Source: Thermoguttaceae bacterium (GTDB lineage Bacteria > Planctomycetota > Planctomycetia > Pirellulales > Thermoguttaceae). Taken from it: 58,056 nucleotides of DNA. The translations under genes and the position numbers were made by a program. The notes beneath the pieces were generated by a model that worked only from the letters and a program-made list of their open reading frames with translations, made no database searches and was not told the DNA's origin. This document shows, in pieces, positions 15,995-24,747 of the stretch; position 1 is the first letter of the stretch; each line of letters starts with the position of its first letter. The DNA lies in contig JARKPK010000092.1 in the NCBI GenBank assembly GCA_029975295.1, positions 1-58,056 of the forward strand. Reading direction: 5' to 3'.

Positions 15995-18979
15995 ATGCAC
16001 ATGCAATCCGCCCCTGCCGGCTCGACTTCTGAACGCTTCATTCACCGGACAATCGTCCGACCATGCGGCCTCGCAGGGCGAACCCCGGCAGGGGTCGTAT
16101 CGACCGAATCACTCCTCAACGGAACCGCGGACGACACGCGCATCAAGCGGCCGAAACGCGCAATGGGCCGTTTCGCTGCGATCGCGGCCGTTTTCTTCGC
16201 AACGTGCTCGTATCTAACCGGCGGCACCGAGCAACAGGCCACAGCCGCGGCTGCGGCAGCCGACGCGGCCGCGCCCGTTCCGGCCGCCTCGTCGGCTCAT
16301 GGGCCCGCGCGGTTGTTCGTCGCGCCGCAGGGTGACGATCGGTTCTCCGGCCTGATCCCGGAACGCAACGCGGAAGGCGCCGACGGCCCGTTGGCCACCC
16401 TCAACGCCGCCCGCGATCGGCTGCGCAGCCTGCGGAAGGAGGGCGGGTTGCCCCGCGGAGCGATCATCGAACTGCGCGGCGGCGTGTATTCGCTGCCGGA
16501 GACGTTGAAGCTGTCGAAAGAAGACGCCGCCACGGCCGAGGGCCCAATCGTTGTTCGCGCCTTCGACCGCGAGAGGCCGATTGTAATGGGCGCCAAGCCT
16601 CTTTCCGGCTGGACGAATCATCGAGGTCCGATCTGGAAGACCGACGTCCGGTCGCAGGGATTCGGCACAGTCTATTTTCGGCAGCTCTATTTCGACGGCC
16701 GGCGCCAGCAGTTGGCCCGCTATCCGAATTACGATCCGGAAAACCCCTACAGCGGCGGCTGGGCCTACGTCGATGGCGAGCCGGTGAACATGTATCAAGA
16801 GATTCCCGGCGAGAATCGCAATGAATTGGTCTTCCGCGAACAAGACCGCCGTGATTGGTCTCGGCCCGACGAGTTGGAGGTGTTCATCTTTCCCCGATAC
16901 AACTGGTGGAACAATATCGTCGGCGTCAAGTCGATCGACGGCAGGACCCGCAAGATCACGCTCAAGGGCAACTGCTCCTATCCGCCGCGCCCGCTAGACC
17001 GCTACTACGTCCGCAATGCGCTCGAAGAACTCGACGCGCCCGGCGAATGGTACCTCGATAAGCAGGACGGAACGCTCTACTTCTATCCGCCGCGCCCCAT
17101 TTCGGCCGCTGCGGCCTATGCGCCGCACTTGCGAACGATCATCGAGGCGAACGACGTGGCCCATTGGCGGCTAGAAGGCATCGGGTTTGAGAATTGCGAG
17201 GGCAACGCGCTGGTGTTCAATCGGTGCGAAGATTGCACGGTCGAGCGTTGCGTGATTCGCAACGTGGGCGATTACAACGGCTCGGGCGCGACGGTCAACG
17301 GCGGGCGCAAGGTGCGCGTCGTCGGCTGCGACATCAGCGAAACGGGCAACCACGGCATCGCTCTTTCCGGCGGCGATCGGGTCAAACTCGTCGCGGCCGA
17401 GCACGAGGCCGTCAACAACTACATCCACCATGTCGGCGTATTCTACAAGCACGGCGTCGGGGTCAGCATGAGCGGATGCGGAATCCGCGCCGCCCACAAT
17501 TTGATTCACGACGGGCCGCGGATGGGCATTCAATTCAGCGGAAACAACCTGCTCATCGAACTGAATCGGATTCGGCACGTCAATTTGGAAACGGAAGACA
17601 CCGGGGCGGTTTACACGGGCGGGCGCGATTGGATCAGCTCGCGCGGCACGGTCATCCGCCACAACTATTTCCACGACATCCTCGGCTTCGGCCGCCACGG
17701 CCGACAGTGGGTTTCGCCCTACTTCGCCTGGGGCGTGTATCTCGACGACAATGCCGGCGGGGTGGATGTGGTGGGCAACATCGTGGTGCGCGCCTTCCGC
17801 GCCGGGCTGCACTTGCACAACGGCCGCGACAACCTGATCGAGAACAACATCTTCGTCGACGGCAAACAGCAGCAAATCGAGTTCAGCGGCTGGACCGACC
17901 AGCACCGCTACTGGACCAATCACATGCCGACGATGCTCAAGGGCTACGAGTCGGTGATCAACGAGCCCGCCTGGAAAACAATGCGCAACATGCACATCCA
18001 TCCGTCGCAGGCCGTGCTGCCCGACCGCACGATCATGTCGGGCAATGTGGTGCGGCGGAACATTATCTTCTACCGCGATCCGCAAACAAAACTCTATACG
18101 CTCAAGAATGTCAATCTCGATCACAATCGCTTCGAATCGAACCTGGTGTATTGCGGCGGCCCCAGCCCGCAAACGGGGTATTTGCAACTCGATCGGACAA
18201 CCGGGCCGAACGTGCTGCTCAATGCCGATTTTGCCGAGGGCCAGCCGGGCAAGCTGCCGCCCAAATGGCACTTCCAGCACCGCCCGGCCGAGGCGACCGC
18301 CGTGCTCGACGAAGTCCATCTGCCGCCCGAAAGCGACGCAGAGGCGCCGGCGGCCCGGGCAATTCGTTTGTCGGTGAAGGAACTGAAAGACGCTCAGGGC
18401 AAGGCCTCGGCGGCGGCCGTGGTGAGCCAAGCCGTCGAGGCTGCGCCCGGACGGGCCTACCGAATCACGGCGCAGCTTCGGGCCGATCAGCCCGACACCT
18501 CCGTGAAACTCCTGGCTCAATCGTACGAGCATAAGGCGTATTTCTGGGCGAAGGAAAAGGTGGTCAGCGTCGGCCCGAAGTGGCAAACCTTCGATTTGGT
18601 GTTCCGCCTGCCGCAGCCGGGCGAGTCGGGATATCACGAGCAGATGAAGTCGGTGGCCGCGCGGTTCGATCTGAACAGCCCGAACCGAACGCTGTGGATT
18701 CGCAAGCCGTCGCTTCAACCGGCCGAGATGCTCGACCCGTGGCGCTCATGGCAGGCCATCGGCCAAGATCGCGGGTCGCTCGTGGCCGATCCGCTGTTCG
18801 TCGATGCAGACCGCGACGATTATCGGCTTCGTCCCGAATCGCCCGCCTGGAAGCTCGGGTTCCAGCCGATCCCGGTAGAGCGGATCGGTCCGCAGCCCGA
18901 TTTGCCGCGGGCCACTTGGCCGATCGTCGAAGCCGAGGGTGTGCGCGAGAAGCCGATTCGCACGATCGAGGTCCGCTAA
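15995..18979 (+). CDS. Large exported right-handed beta-helix protein (putative glycoside hydrolase or lyase)
   Basis: 994 aa from ATG 15995; an internal ATG at 16163 (MGRFAAIAAVFFATC) would place the signal peptide at the very N-terminus and may be the true start. After the export signal comes the entry typical of secreted beta-helix enzymes: RLFVAPQGDDRFSG, PLATLNAARDRLRSLR and IIELRGGVYSLPETL. Repeated helix turns lie about 385-690 (ENCEGNALVFNRCEDCTVE, NLIENNIFVDGKQQQ). A C-terminal carbohydrate-binding-like region starts near NVLLNADFAEGQPG (about 740), then ADPLFVDADRDDYRL, the usual closing motif. Such proteins act on polysaccharides, for example in GH141 or polysaccharide-lyase-like groups; no catalytic residues can be named here. 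It stands alone, with acs downstream. Confidence 0.8.
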   Translation: MHMQSAPAGSTSERFIHRTIVRPCGLAGRTPAGVVSTESLLNGTADDTRIKRPKRAMGRFAAIAAVFFATCSYLTGGTEQQATAAAAAADAAAPVPAASSAHGPARLFVAPQGDDRFSGLIPERNAEGADGPLATLNAARDRLRSLRKEGGLPRGAIIELRGGVYSLPETLKLSKEDAATAEGPIVVRAFDRERPIVMGAKPLSGWTNHRGPIWKTDVRSQGFGTVYFRQLYFDGRRQQLARYPNYDPENPYSGGWAYVDGEPVNMYQEIPGENRNELVFREQDRRDWSRPDELEVFIFPRYNWWNNIVGVKSIDGRTRKITLKGNCSYPPRPLDRYYVRNALEELDAPGEWYLDKQDGTLYFYPPRPISAAAAYAPHLRTIIEANDVAHWRLEGIGFENCEGNALVFNRCEDCTVERCVIRNVGDYNGSGATVNGGRKVRVVGCDISETGNHGIALSGGDRVKLVAAEHEAVNNYIHHVGVFYKHGVGVSMSGCGIRAAHNLIHDGPRMGIQFSGNNLLIELNRIRHVNLETEDTGAVYTGGRDWISSRGTVIRHNYFHDILGFGRHGRQWVSPYFAWGVYLDDNAGGVDVVGNIVVRAFRAGLHLHNGRDNLIENNIFVDGKQQQIEFSGWTDQHRYWTNHMPTMLKGYESVINEPAWKTMRNMHIHPSQAVLPDRTIMSGNVVRRNIIFYRDPQTKLYTLKNVNLDHNRFESNLVYCGGPSPQTGYLQLDRTTGPNVLLNADFAEGQPGKLPPKWHFQHRPAEATAVLDEVHLPPESDAEAPAARAIRLSVKELKDAQGKASAAAVVSQAVEAAPGRAYRITAQLRADQPDTSVKLLAQSYEHKAYFWAKEKVVSVGPKWQTFDLVFRLPQPGESGYHEQMKSVAARFDLNSPNRTLWIRKPSLQPAEMLDPWRSWQAIGQDRGSLVADPLFVDADRDDYRLRPESPAWKLGFQPIPVERIGPQPDLPRATWPIVEAEGVREKPIRTIEVR

Positions 18980-19308
18980 GCGGGGTCGGTCCCGGCGGAG
19001 ATTGACGGTCACCGCCGGCCGGTGGGCGGCGGGATTCGCGGGCCGGGGACGGCGGCCGGCCGGCATGAGAGCGGAGCGGCCGTGTCCTTCTGATAGGGGG
19101 GCAATGATTGACACGGCAGGCGGTTTCCCTAAAATGCCCCACATTGTTTGCTTTTTCTGCCTTCTTGTCATTCACGACAACTTGGTCCGCACGACAACAA
19201 GAAACGGCCGCGGGCGCAACTGCGCGGCCGCAGAGCGTGGTTCTCGCGTTTGCGTCGCTTTCCGTTTTTCGCGGTAGTTCAAGAACCCATGTCGGAGGTC
19301 GAGTGCAC
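18980..19308. other. Gap and leader upstream of acs
   Basis: 329 bp. It contains a good sigma70-like promoter (19108-19135) and then a leader of about 165 nt up to the acs ribosome binding site. The first 100 bp are very GC-rich with overlapping GGCCGGC repeats that could fold but form no clear terminator. Confidence 0.5.
19108..19135 (+). promoter_or_regulatory. Strong sigma70-like promoter of acs
   Basis: A perfect TTGACA (19108-19113), a 16-nt spacer, and TAAAAT (19130-19135, 5 of 6). Transcription would begin near 19142. The TTG at 19108 that opens a longer reading frame is part of this -35 box, which argues against using it as a start codon. Confidence 0.6.
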
Positions 19309-21270
19309 ATGGCAGAAGCCAAGTCTGGGCAAATCGTCAATGTGATGAAGGAAGAACGGTTGTTCCCGCCGTCGGCCGAGTTCGCCGCGAAGGCTCGCAT
19401 CAGCTCGATGGAGCAGTATCAGAAAATGTGGGACGAGGCGGCGCGCGACATCGAGGCGTTTTGGAATAAATTCGCTTCCGAGCTGCATTGGTTCAAACCG
19501 TACGAAAAAGTGCTCGAATGGAACGAGCCGTTCGCCAAGTGGTTTGTCGGCGGGCAGACCAACGTTTCGTACAACTGTTTGGATATCCATTTGGGCACCC
19601 CGCGGGCGAACAAGGCAGCTCTAATTTGGGAGGGCGAGCCGGGCGACGTGCAGGTGATGACCTACCAGATGCTCCACCGCGAGGTGTGCAAGTTCGCCAA
19701 CGTGCTCAAGAAGATGGGCATCAAGAAGGGCGACGTGGTGGCGATCTACATGCCGATGATCCCCGAGTTGGTGATCACTATGTTGGCCTGCGCGCGGATC
19801 GGGGCGGCCCATTCCGTGGTGTTCGGCGGATTCGCGGCCGAGGCGATCGCCGATCGGAGCAACGACGCCAAGGCGAAACTGCAAGTGACGGCCGACGCCG
19901 GTTGGCGCCGCGGCAAGCAGATTCCGCTGAAGGCCAACGTCGATGCCGCGCTGGCCAAGGTGCCCACCACCGAAAAGTGCATCGTGGTGAAGCGCACCGG
20001 GTGCGATGTGACGATGCAGCCGGGCCGCGACTACTGGTGGCACGAATTGATGGCCGAGGCCGACGACGATTGCCCCGCCGAACCGCTCGACAGCGAGAAC
20101 GTGCTGTTCATTCTCTACACCAGCGGTTCCACCGGCAAGCCGAAAGGCATCAAGCACACCACCGCGGGCTACAACCTCTACGTCAAGAAGACGATGGAGT
20201 GGGTGTTCGACATCCGCGACGAAGACGTCTATTGGTCGACGGCCGACATCGGCTGGATCACCGGCCATTCGTACGTGGTCTATGGCCCGCTTTCGGCCGG
20301 CGCCACCGTGCTGATGTACGAAGGCTCGCCCGACTTCCCCGCTCAAGACCGCTGGTGGGACATCATCGAGCGCTACAAGGTCTCGATTCTCTACACCGCC
20401 CCGACGGCGATTCGCACCTTCATCAAATGGGGCGACGAGTGGGTCGATAAGCACGATTTGAGCAGCCTGCGCCTGTTGGGCACGGTGGGCGAAGGCATCA
20501 ACCCCGAGGCCTGGATGTGGTATCACAAGAAGATCGGCGGCGAACGTTGCCCGATTGTCGACACCTGGTGGCAAACCGAGACGGGCGGAATCATGATGAC
20601 GCCGCTGCCCGGGGCGATTCCCACCAAGCCGGGAAGCTGCACCAAGCCGTTGCCCGGCATCATTTCCGAGATCGTCGGCGAAGACCGCAAGCCCGTGCCC
20701 GTCGGCGCCGGCGGTTGGTTGACAATCACCAAGCCGTGGCCGTCGATGCTCCGCGGCATTTGGGGCGACGACGAGCGTTATAAGATCCAGTATTGGACCG
20801 ACGTGCCCGGAAAGTACCTCTGCGGCGACAACGCCCGTCAAGACGAGGACGGTTACTTCTGGATCATGGGCCGAATCGACGACGTGTTGAACGTCTCTGG
20901 CCATCGGCTTTCGACGATCGAAATCGAAAGCGCCTTGGTCAGTCATCCGGCCGTGGCCGAGGCGGCGGCCGTGGGGCGGCCCCACGACATCAAGGGCGAG
21001 GCCGTGTGCGTGTTCGTTACGTTGGGCGGCGGTTTCGATCCCTCCGACGCGCTGAAGCAGGAGCTGAAGAATCACGTCCGCAAGGAGATCGGCGCTTTGG
21101 CCGTGCCCGACGACATCCGATTCACCACCTCCTTGCCCAAAACCCGAAGCGGCAAAATCATGCGGCGGTTGCTCCGCGACATTGCCGCGGGCCGCGAAAC
21201 CGTCGGCGACACCACCACGCTGGAAGACTATAGCGTGCTGGTCAAGCTGCGGCAGAAGGACGAAGAGTGA
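19309..21270 (+). CDS. acs: Acetyl-CoA synthetase (AMP-forming)
   Basis: 653 aa from ATG 19309, with GGAGGT (19294-19299) at 9-nt spacing; normal length. It makes acetyl-CoA from acetate, ATP and CoA via acetyl-AMP. Seen: the N-terminal Acs domain ([33 protein letters not shown]), the AMP-binding P-loop [25 protein letters not shown] for the adenylate/carboxylate pocket, the [20 protein letters not shown] hinge, and the C-terminal [15 protein letters not shown], whose lysine is the conserved catalytic residue subject to acetylation in this family. It stands as a single unit with its own promoter and a downstream hairpin terminator. Assignment is firm. Confidence 0.97.
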   Translation: MAEAKSGQIVNVMKEERLFPPSAEFAAKARISSMEQYQKMWDEAARDIEAFWNKFASELHWFKPYEKVLEWNEPFAKWFVGGQTNVSYNCLDIHLGTPRANKAALIWEGEPGDVQVMTYQMLHREVCKFANVLKKMGIKKGDVVAIYMPMIPELVITMLACARIGAAHSVVFGGFAAEAIADRSNDAKAKLQVTADAGWRRGKQIPLKANVDAALAKVPTTEKCIVVKRTGCDVTMQPGRDYWWHELMAEADDDCPAEPLDSENVLFILYTSGSTGKPKGIKHTTAGYNLYVKKTMEWVFDIRDEDVYWSTADIGWITGHSYVVYGPLSAGATVLMYEGSPDFPAQDRWWDIIERYKVSILYTAPTAIRTFIKWGDEWVDKHDLSSLRLLGTVGEGINPEAWMWYHKKIGGERCPIVDTWWQTETGGIMMTPLPGAIPTKPGSCTKPLPGIISEIVGEDRKPVPVGAGGWLTITKPWPSMLRGIWGDDERYKIQYWTDVPGKYLCGDNARQDEDGYFWIMGRIDDVLNVSGHRLSTIEIESALVSHPAVAEAAAVGRPHDIKGEAVCVFVTLGGGFDPSDALKQELKNHVRKEIGALAVPDDIRFTTSLPKTRSGKIMRRLLRDIAAGRETVGDTTTLEDYSVLVKLRQKDEE

Positions 21271-21573
21271 CGGCTTGCCGAGCGGCCATCGGCCGATGGC
21301 GTGCCGCTGCCGAGCAAACCCGACAGGCGCCCGACAAGCGGCGGGAAGAAACCGCCCGCGGAGTCGCTGCGGGCTTGCGAAGCTTGATAATGTGAGGACT
21401 GCCGCGGGGTGAGTTGGGGTTGAGTGCCGGCTGGCGGACACCGGCCGTACGCAACCTTGCTCACCCCGTGCTTCTTTTCCCAAGGCACTTCGAATCGCCG
21501 AAGAACGCTTGTGACGAGGGACGCCGTCCGACCGCGGCCTTCGCTTTCTTGTTCGTGTCAGGGGCGCCAAACA
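21271..21573. other. Gap between acs and the flavin reductase gene
   Basis: 303 bp. Dominated by the long three-part hairpin at 21403-21470 described separately. No gene is supported. Confidence 0.5.
21403..21480 (+). terminator. Long hairpin followed by a T-rich tract, probable acs terminator
   Basis: Nested pairings: an outer 11-bp stem with one G-U (21403-21413 with 21460-21470), a middle 5-bp stem (21418-21422 with 21452-21456), and an inner 5-bp stem (21426-21430 with 21441-21445). CTTCTTTTCC follows immediately. It is 132 nt after the acs stop and 94 nt before the next start, so it could instead be a leader element of the downstream gene. Confidence 0.55.
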
Positions 21574-22149
21574 ATGAAACTCGTTGTGCTCAACGGAAGC
21601 CCGCGCGAGACCGGCGCCGTGGCCACGCTGTTGCGGGCCATCGCGGAAGGCGCCGGACGACGCCACGAAATCGAATGGATCGACGTTTACAAGCTGCAAT
21701 TCGGCCAATGCCGAGGATGCATGAATTGCCGTCCCGACGGTGAATGCTGCCTGCCGGACGACGACGCTCATCGCGTGGGGCGGGAAATCGGCAACTGCGA
21801 TGGTCTGGCCGTGGGCACGCCGACCCATTGGGGCAACATGTCGGCGCCGCTGAAGGGATTGTTCGATCGGCTGGTGCCGGTGTTTATGGGCGAAAGTCGG
21901 GCGGGGTTGCCTTTGGCCCGGCACAAGGGAAAGCCGGCGGTCGTGGTTGCGGCTTGCGCCACCCCTTGGCCCTTCAATTACCTGTTTGCCCAAAGTCGCG
22001 GGGCGGTCCGGGCGGTGCGCGAGGTGTTGCACTACGGCGGATTTCGCATCCGCGGGGTGATTGTCAAACCGGGGACAAAAGCCGACCCGGCCGTCGCCGA
22101 ATCACTCATCACTCGCGCGCGATCGCTTGGAAAGAAAGTCTGGGGATAA
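21574..22149 (+). CDS. NAD(P)H-dependent flavin reductase / flavodoxin-fold protein with cysteine cluster
   Basis: 191 aa from ATG 21574, preceded by AGGGGC; the longer frame from 21424 lies in the hairpin region and is discounted. The start MKLVVLNGSPRETGAVATLL is the FMN-phosphate loop of the NADPH-dependent FMN reductase family. A cysteine cluster CRGCMNC with a following CC (C46, C49, C52, C58, C59) resembles the compact motif of iron-sulfur flavoproteins. GTPTHWGNMSAPLKGLFDR is the second flavin-binding segment. It probably passes electrons from NAD(P)H to a flavin or quinone-like acceptor in the cytoplasm; the substrate is not predictable. Whether a [4Fe-4S] cluster is bound needs testing. 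Convergent with the PEP-CTERM gene. Confidence 0.85.
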   Translation: MKLVVLNGSPRETGAVATLLRAIAEGAGRRHEIEWIDVYKLQFGQCRGCMNCRPDGECCLPDDDAHRVGREIGNCDGLAVGTPTHWGNMSAPLKGLFDRLVPVFMGESRAGLPLARHKGKPAVVVAACATPWPFNYLFAQSRGAVRAVREVLHYGGFRIRGVIVKPGTKADPAVAESLITRARSLGKKVWG

Positions 22150-22371
22150 GCCCGCCGACACGCGCATCCGATCCGCCCGCCCGCGGCCTGCATCGCCTTC
22201 CGCTCAGTCGGCCGGCACAGCGTTTCGCTGGGCCGGTCTGCGGCGACTTTCGCTCGGTCATGTCGTATCGCCGTTTGGCGTCGCGCCCGATCGCTGCCCA
22301 TTCGCGGGCAGACGCGTTGCAAACACCGATTCCCCTGCCCGATCGCAACAATGTGTTGCTTCGCTGCGTGA

Positions 22372-23031
22372 TTAACGAAATCTTTTCGCTCCATGCCGTC
22401 TCGACCACAGGCGCCCAACGGCAATCCCGCAAGTGGCGATTAGAATAATTCCAGCCGGCTCGGGCACCGGCGACAACTGAACTTTGTCGACAAACATTTC
22501 GATACCTTGAAAATGGATTCCTTCTTGAAACTCGTCACCAAAGGCCATCGCGTTGACCTGAATCTCGATCAGGTAGACGCCTGAACTCGGCAGCGAGGAG
22601 AAAATGATCGGCGTCCAATCAAACCAAGGGCCCGAGAACCACTGGTCGAAATCGCCGTCGATCTGGAAAAGATGAATATTGGAATCGGTAAAGCCATCAC
22701 CTATTGTAGTTGTGTTGTTACGGACAACAAGCGAGAGGATTTGCCCCTCCTCCGCGTTGAATTGTTGTGCCACCGCACTCCACCCACTCCCGTATGCAGT
22801 GAATTGATCGGCGTAAGCATATGAATCGAGATGAAGGTAGTTCGACCCTTCAGGAGCGCCGTCCGTGGCAATGGACACCCCGCCGTTGCCACTGTAGCCG
22901 CCGAAGATTTCGGACCAACCGGGCCAAGAAGAAACGCTGGCCTCGAATCCCCCATTGATGATTCCACCCCATGCCCATCCGGCATGGGCGCACACGATGA
23001 TCGCGATGAATTGGGTAAGACTAGATCTCAT
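22372..23031 (-). CDS. PEP-CTERM sorted exported protein
   Basis: 219 aa. N-terminal signal peptide (SLTQFIAIIVCAHAGWAWGG), then a beta-rich domain opening with GIINGGFEASVSSWPGW, typical of CenC-like carbohydrate-binding modules in extracellular proteins. The C-terminus has the tripartite sorting signal: VPEPAG, a hydrophobic helix (IILIATCGIAV), and a basic end (RLWSRRHGAKRFR). PEP-CTERM proteins are processed by an exosortase (not in this window) and attached or released at the surface, often with exopolysaccharide. Base composition is visibly less GC-rich than neighbouring genes, so recent gain is possible. No enzyme motif is seen. Confidence 0.85.
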   Translation of the reverse strand: MRSSLTQFIAIIVCAHAGWAWGGIINGGFEASVSSWPGWSEIFGGYSGNGGVSIATDGAPEGSNYLHLDSYAYADQFTAYGSGWSAVAQQFNAEEGQILSLVVRNNTTTIGDGFTDSNIHLFQIDGDFDQWFSGPWFDWTPIIFSSLPSSGVYLIEIQVNAMAFGDEFQEGIHFQGIEMFVDKVQLSPVPEPAGIILIATCGIAVGRLWSRRHGAKRFR

Positions 23032-23551
23032 GGCTTAACTCTCAATGGGTTCAAGAGGACGAATCGCACCGCCGAAAGCAAGTGCGCGCCTTGCCGTTCC
23101 GAGCCGGCCGGGCAGCGATCGAGAAGGCGCTAACTGCCAGCAATCTGCGTGTTCGCAGCTAGTGCAGCTTAGCGCGGGCGCTACCTCTGGCGAAGTCGCC
23201 GTTAAGCCATTTGCCCCAGGAAGATATAGCTGCAGTCTAGAAACGCCAGCCACCGGCGTCAATTTAATTACAAGACATTCTTGCCGAATATCCTGATTAT
23301 TCTCCGACATGGCTGCTACTAAAGGACTTACGCCGTGGCACAGTCACCACAACTCATCCCCTCTGCCAATGCAGGGAGCGGCAACAAGACTGCTGACCGA
23401 ATGTCTCCGTCGGCTAGAGACAGGCTGCCCGTTGCGGAAGTATGCCACAAGGGAAGGTTCGCGGCTTGCCTCGATCGGCACGTTGCATCGACATTCAAGA
23501 TAGGAAGTTGCGGTGGTCCCACACAGGCGCGAAAGACCATTACGCTGACGG
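23032..23551. other. Gap upstream of the PEP-CTERM gene, lower GC
   Basis: About 520 bp with lower GC than its surroundings. A 91-codon minus frame (23035-23310) ends 4 nt before the PEP-CTERM start but has no ribosome binding site and atypical codon use, so I do not call it. No promoter or hairpin stood out. Confidence 0.35.
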
Positions 23552-24610
23552 TCACCCGCCCGATCGCTGCCGCAGCCACAGTTCCAGTCGCGGCGGTAGC
23601 TGATCGGCCCGCGCGGTGCCGGTGGTGGCAAGCTGTTCGATCGTGATCGATGCGGCCAGGTTGCCGGCCAACGCGGCCTCGGGCAGCGATGCCCCGGCAG
23701 CCAAGGCGGCCACGGCGGCAGCAGTGGCGCTGTCGCCGGCGCCGGTGGTGTCGATCGGGCCTTCGACACGCACGGCTGGAACCCATGTGGGCTCATCGAC
23801 TCCGACCATCATTCCCTCGGCACCGCAAGTCGCGCACACGGCCGCGCCGGTTTCGGCGCTCAGTTCGCCGATGGCGGCCGCAAGCTGTTCGCGCGGCACC
23901 TGTGCCCCGGGAGGCGGAGCCGACCAGCCGACGGCCTCGAACTGGTTCGGCTTGACGATCACCCGGCGGAACAAGCGAATCCGTCGGCGGCTGTCGGCCC
24001 AAAAGACGATTCGCGGGAACCGCACGGCCCAATCGGCCAGCGCGCAGCGAATCTGCTCGGTAACCACGCCGCAATCCTCCTCGTCCACTTGATCGAGCGC
24101 GATCACGGCATCCACCTGGGGCAGCAGTTCTTCCATCGATCGGATGATCCGCTCTTCCAACGCGGCAGGCGTCGGCAAACGGTTCTTGGTATCGTAGCGC
24201 GAGTGTTCGCCGGCAAGGGTCGGGTCGGTTCGGTCGCGCGGTTTCAAATAGGTCGGCGTCATCCGCGCGGCGTCAACATGCAAGTGTCGGCATCCGCAAC
24301 CCAACGCGGCCAATCCTTTTCGCAGGTCGTAGCCTTCGCCATCGTCACCGGTGTAGCCGACTGCTTCGATCGCCCCGACGCCTAAGGCCGCCAAGTTGGC
24401 CGTCACGGTGCCGGCCGCGCCGGGGCTGTGGCGGACCGCGGCCACCTGATGGGCCACGCGGCCCGTCTCCAGACTGGGTTCCGCCCAGGCCGGTTCGACA
24501 TCGAGATACTTATCGAGGAAGAAGTCGCCGACCACTGCGATGCGCAACCGCGGAAAGCGATCGAGCAGGGCCTGCAACCGCTCGATGGAATAGTCGCGAA
24601 ACACATTCAT
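23552..24610 (-). CDS. PfkB-family sugar kinase (heptose-kinase-like)
   Basis: 352 aa. Ribokinase/PfkB fold: the N-terminal RIAVVGDFFLDKYLDVEP, the substrate glycines in SPGAAGTVTANLAALGVGAIEAVG, and the ATP/anion-hole signature IDTTGAGDSATAAAVAALAAG with its catalytic Asp near 290-300. The opening VGDFFLDKY resembles the kinase half of HldE/RfaE, which phosphorylates D-glycero-manno-heptose 7-phosphate for lipopolysaccharide core. An HAD phosphatase gene lies just upstream on the same strand (137 bp gap), a kinase-plus-phosphatase pairing like HldE-GmhB. That pathway link is inference. Other sugars such as fructose or ribose derivatives are possible. Confidence 0.85.
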   Translation of the reverse strand: MNVFRDYSIERLQALLDRFPRLRIAVVGDFFLDKYLDVEPAWAEPSLETGRVAHQVAAVRHSPGAAGTVTANLAALGVGAIEAVGYTGDDGEGYDLRKGLAALGCGCRHLHVDAARMTPTYLKPRDRTDPTLAGEHSRYDTKNRLPTPAALEERIIRSMEELLPQVDAVIALDQVDEEDCGVVTEQIRCALADWAVRFPRIVFWADSRRRIRLFRRVIVKPNQFEAVGWSAPPPGAQVPREQLAAAIGELSAETGAAVCATCGAEGMMVGVDEPTWVPAVRVEGPIDTTGAGDSATAAAVAALAAGASLPEAALAGNLAASITIEQLATTGTARADQLPPRLELWLRQRSGG

Positions 24611-24747
24611 CGTCGTGCGTTTCCCGTCATTGGTTCACCTACCGAGCAACGCCGCCGCTCAAGCGGCTCTTCTCGGCACGCCGGCGCCCTCTCGGTCATC
24701 GATGCCGCCGGCGGCCGCAGCCGGCCCTGCCCTTTGCGCCCGGCGGG

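Noticed and set aside
17171-18718. 515-codon minus-strand frame opposite the beta-helix gene
   Set aside because: Antisense shadow of a gene with clear beta-helix motifs.
19108-19308. Extended acs start at the TTG at 19108
   Set aside because: The TTG is part of a perfect -35 box, and the encoded extension is not protein-like; GGAGGT points to ATG 19309.
23035-23310. 91-codon minus frame ending 4 nt before the PEP-CTERM gene
   Set aside because: No ribosome binding site, atypical codon use and no recognisable features; the region is simply lower in GC and therefore harder to judge. Could be revisited with homologues.
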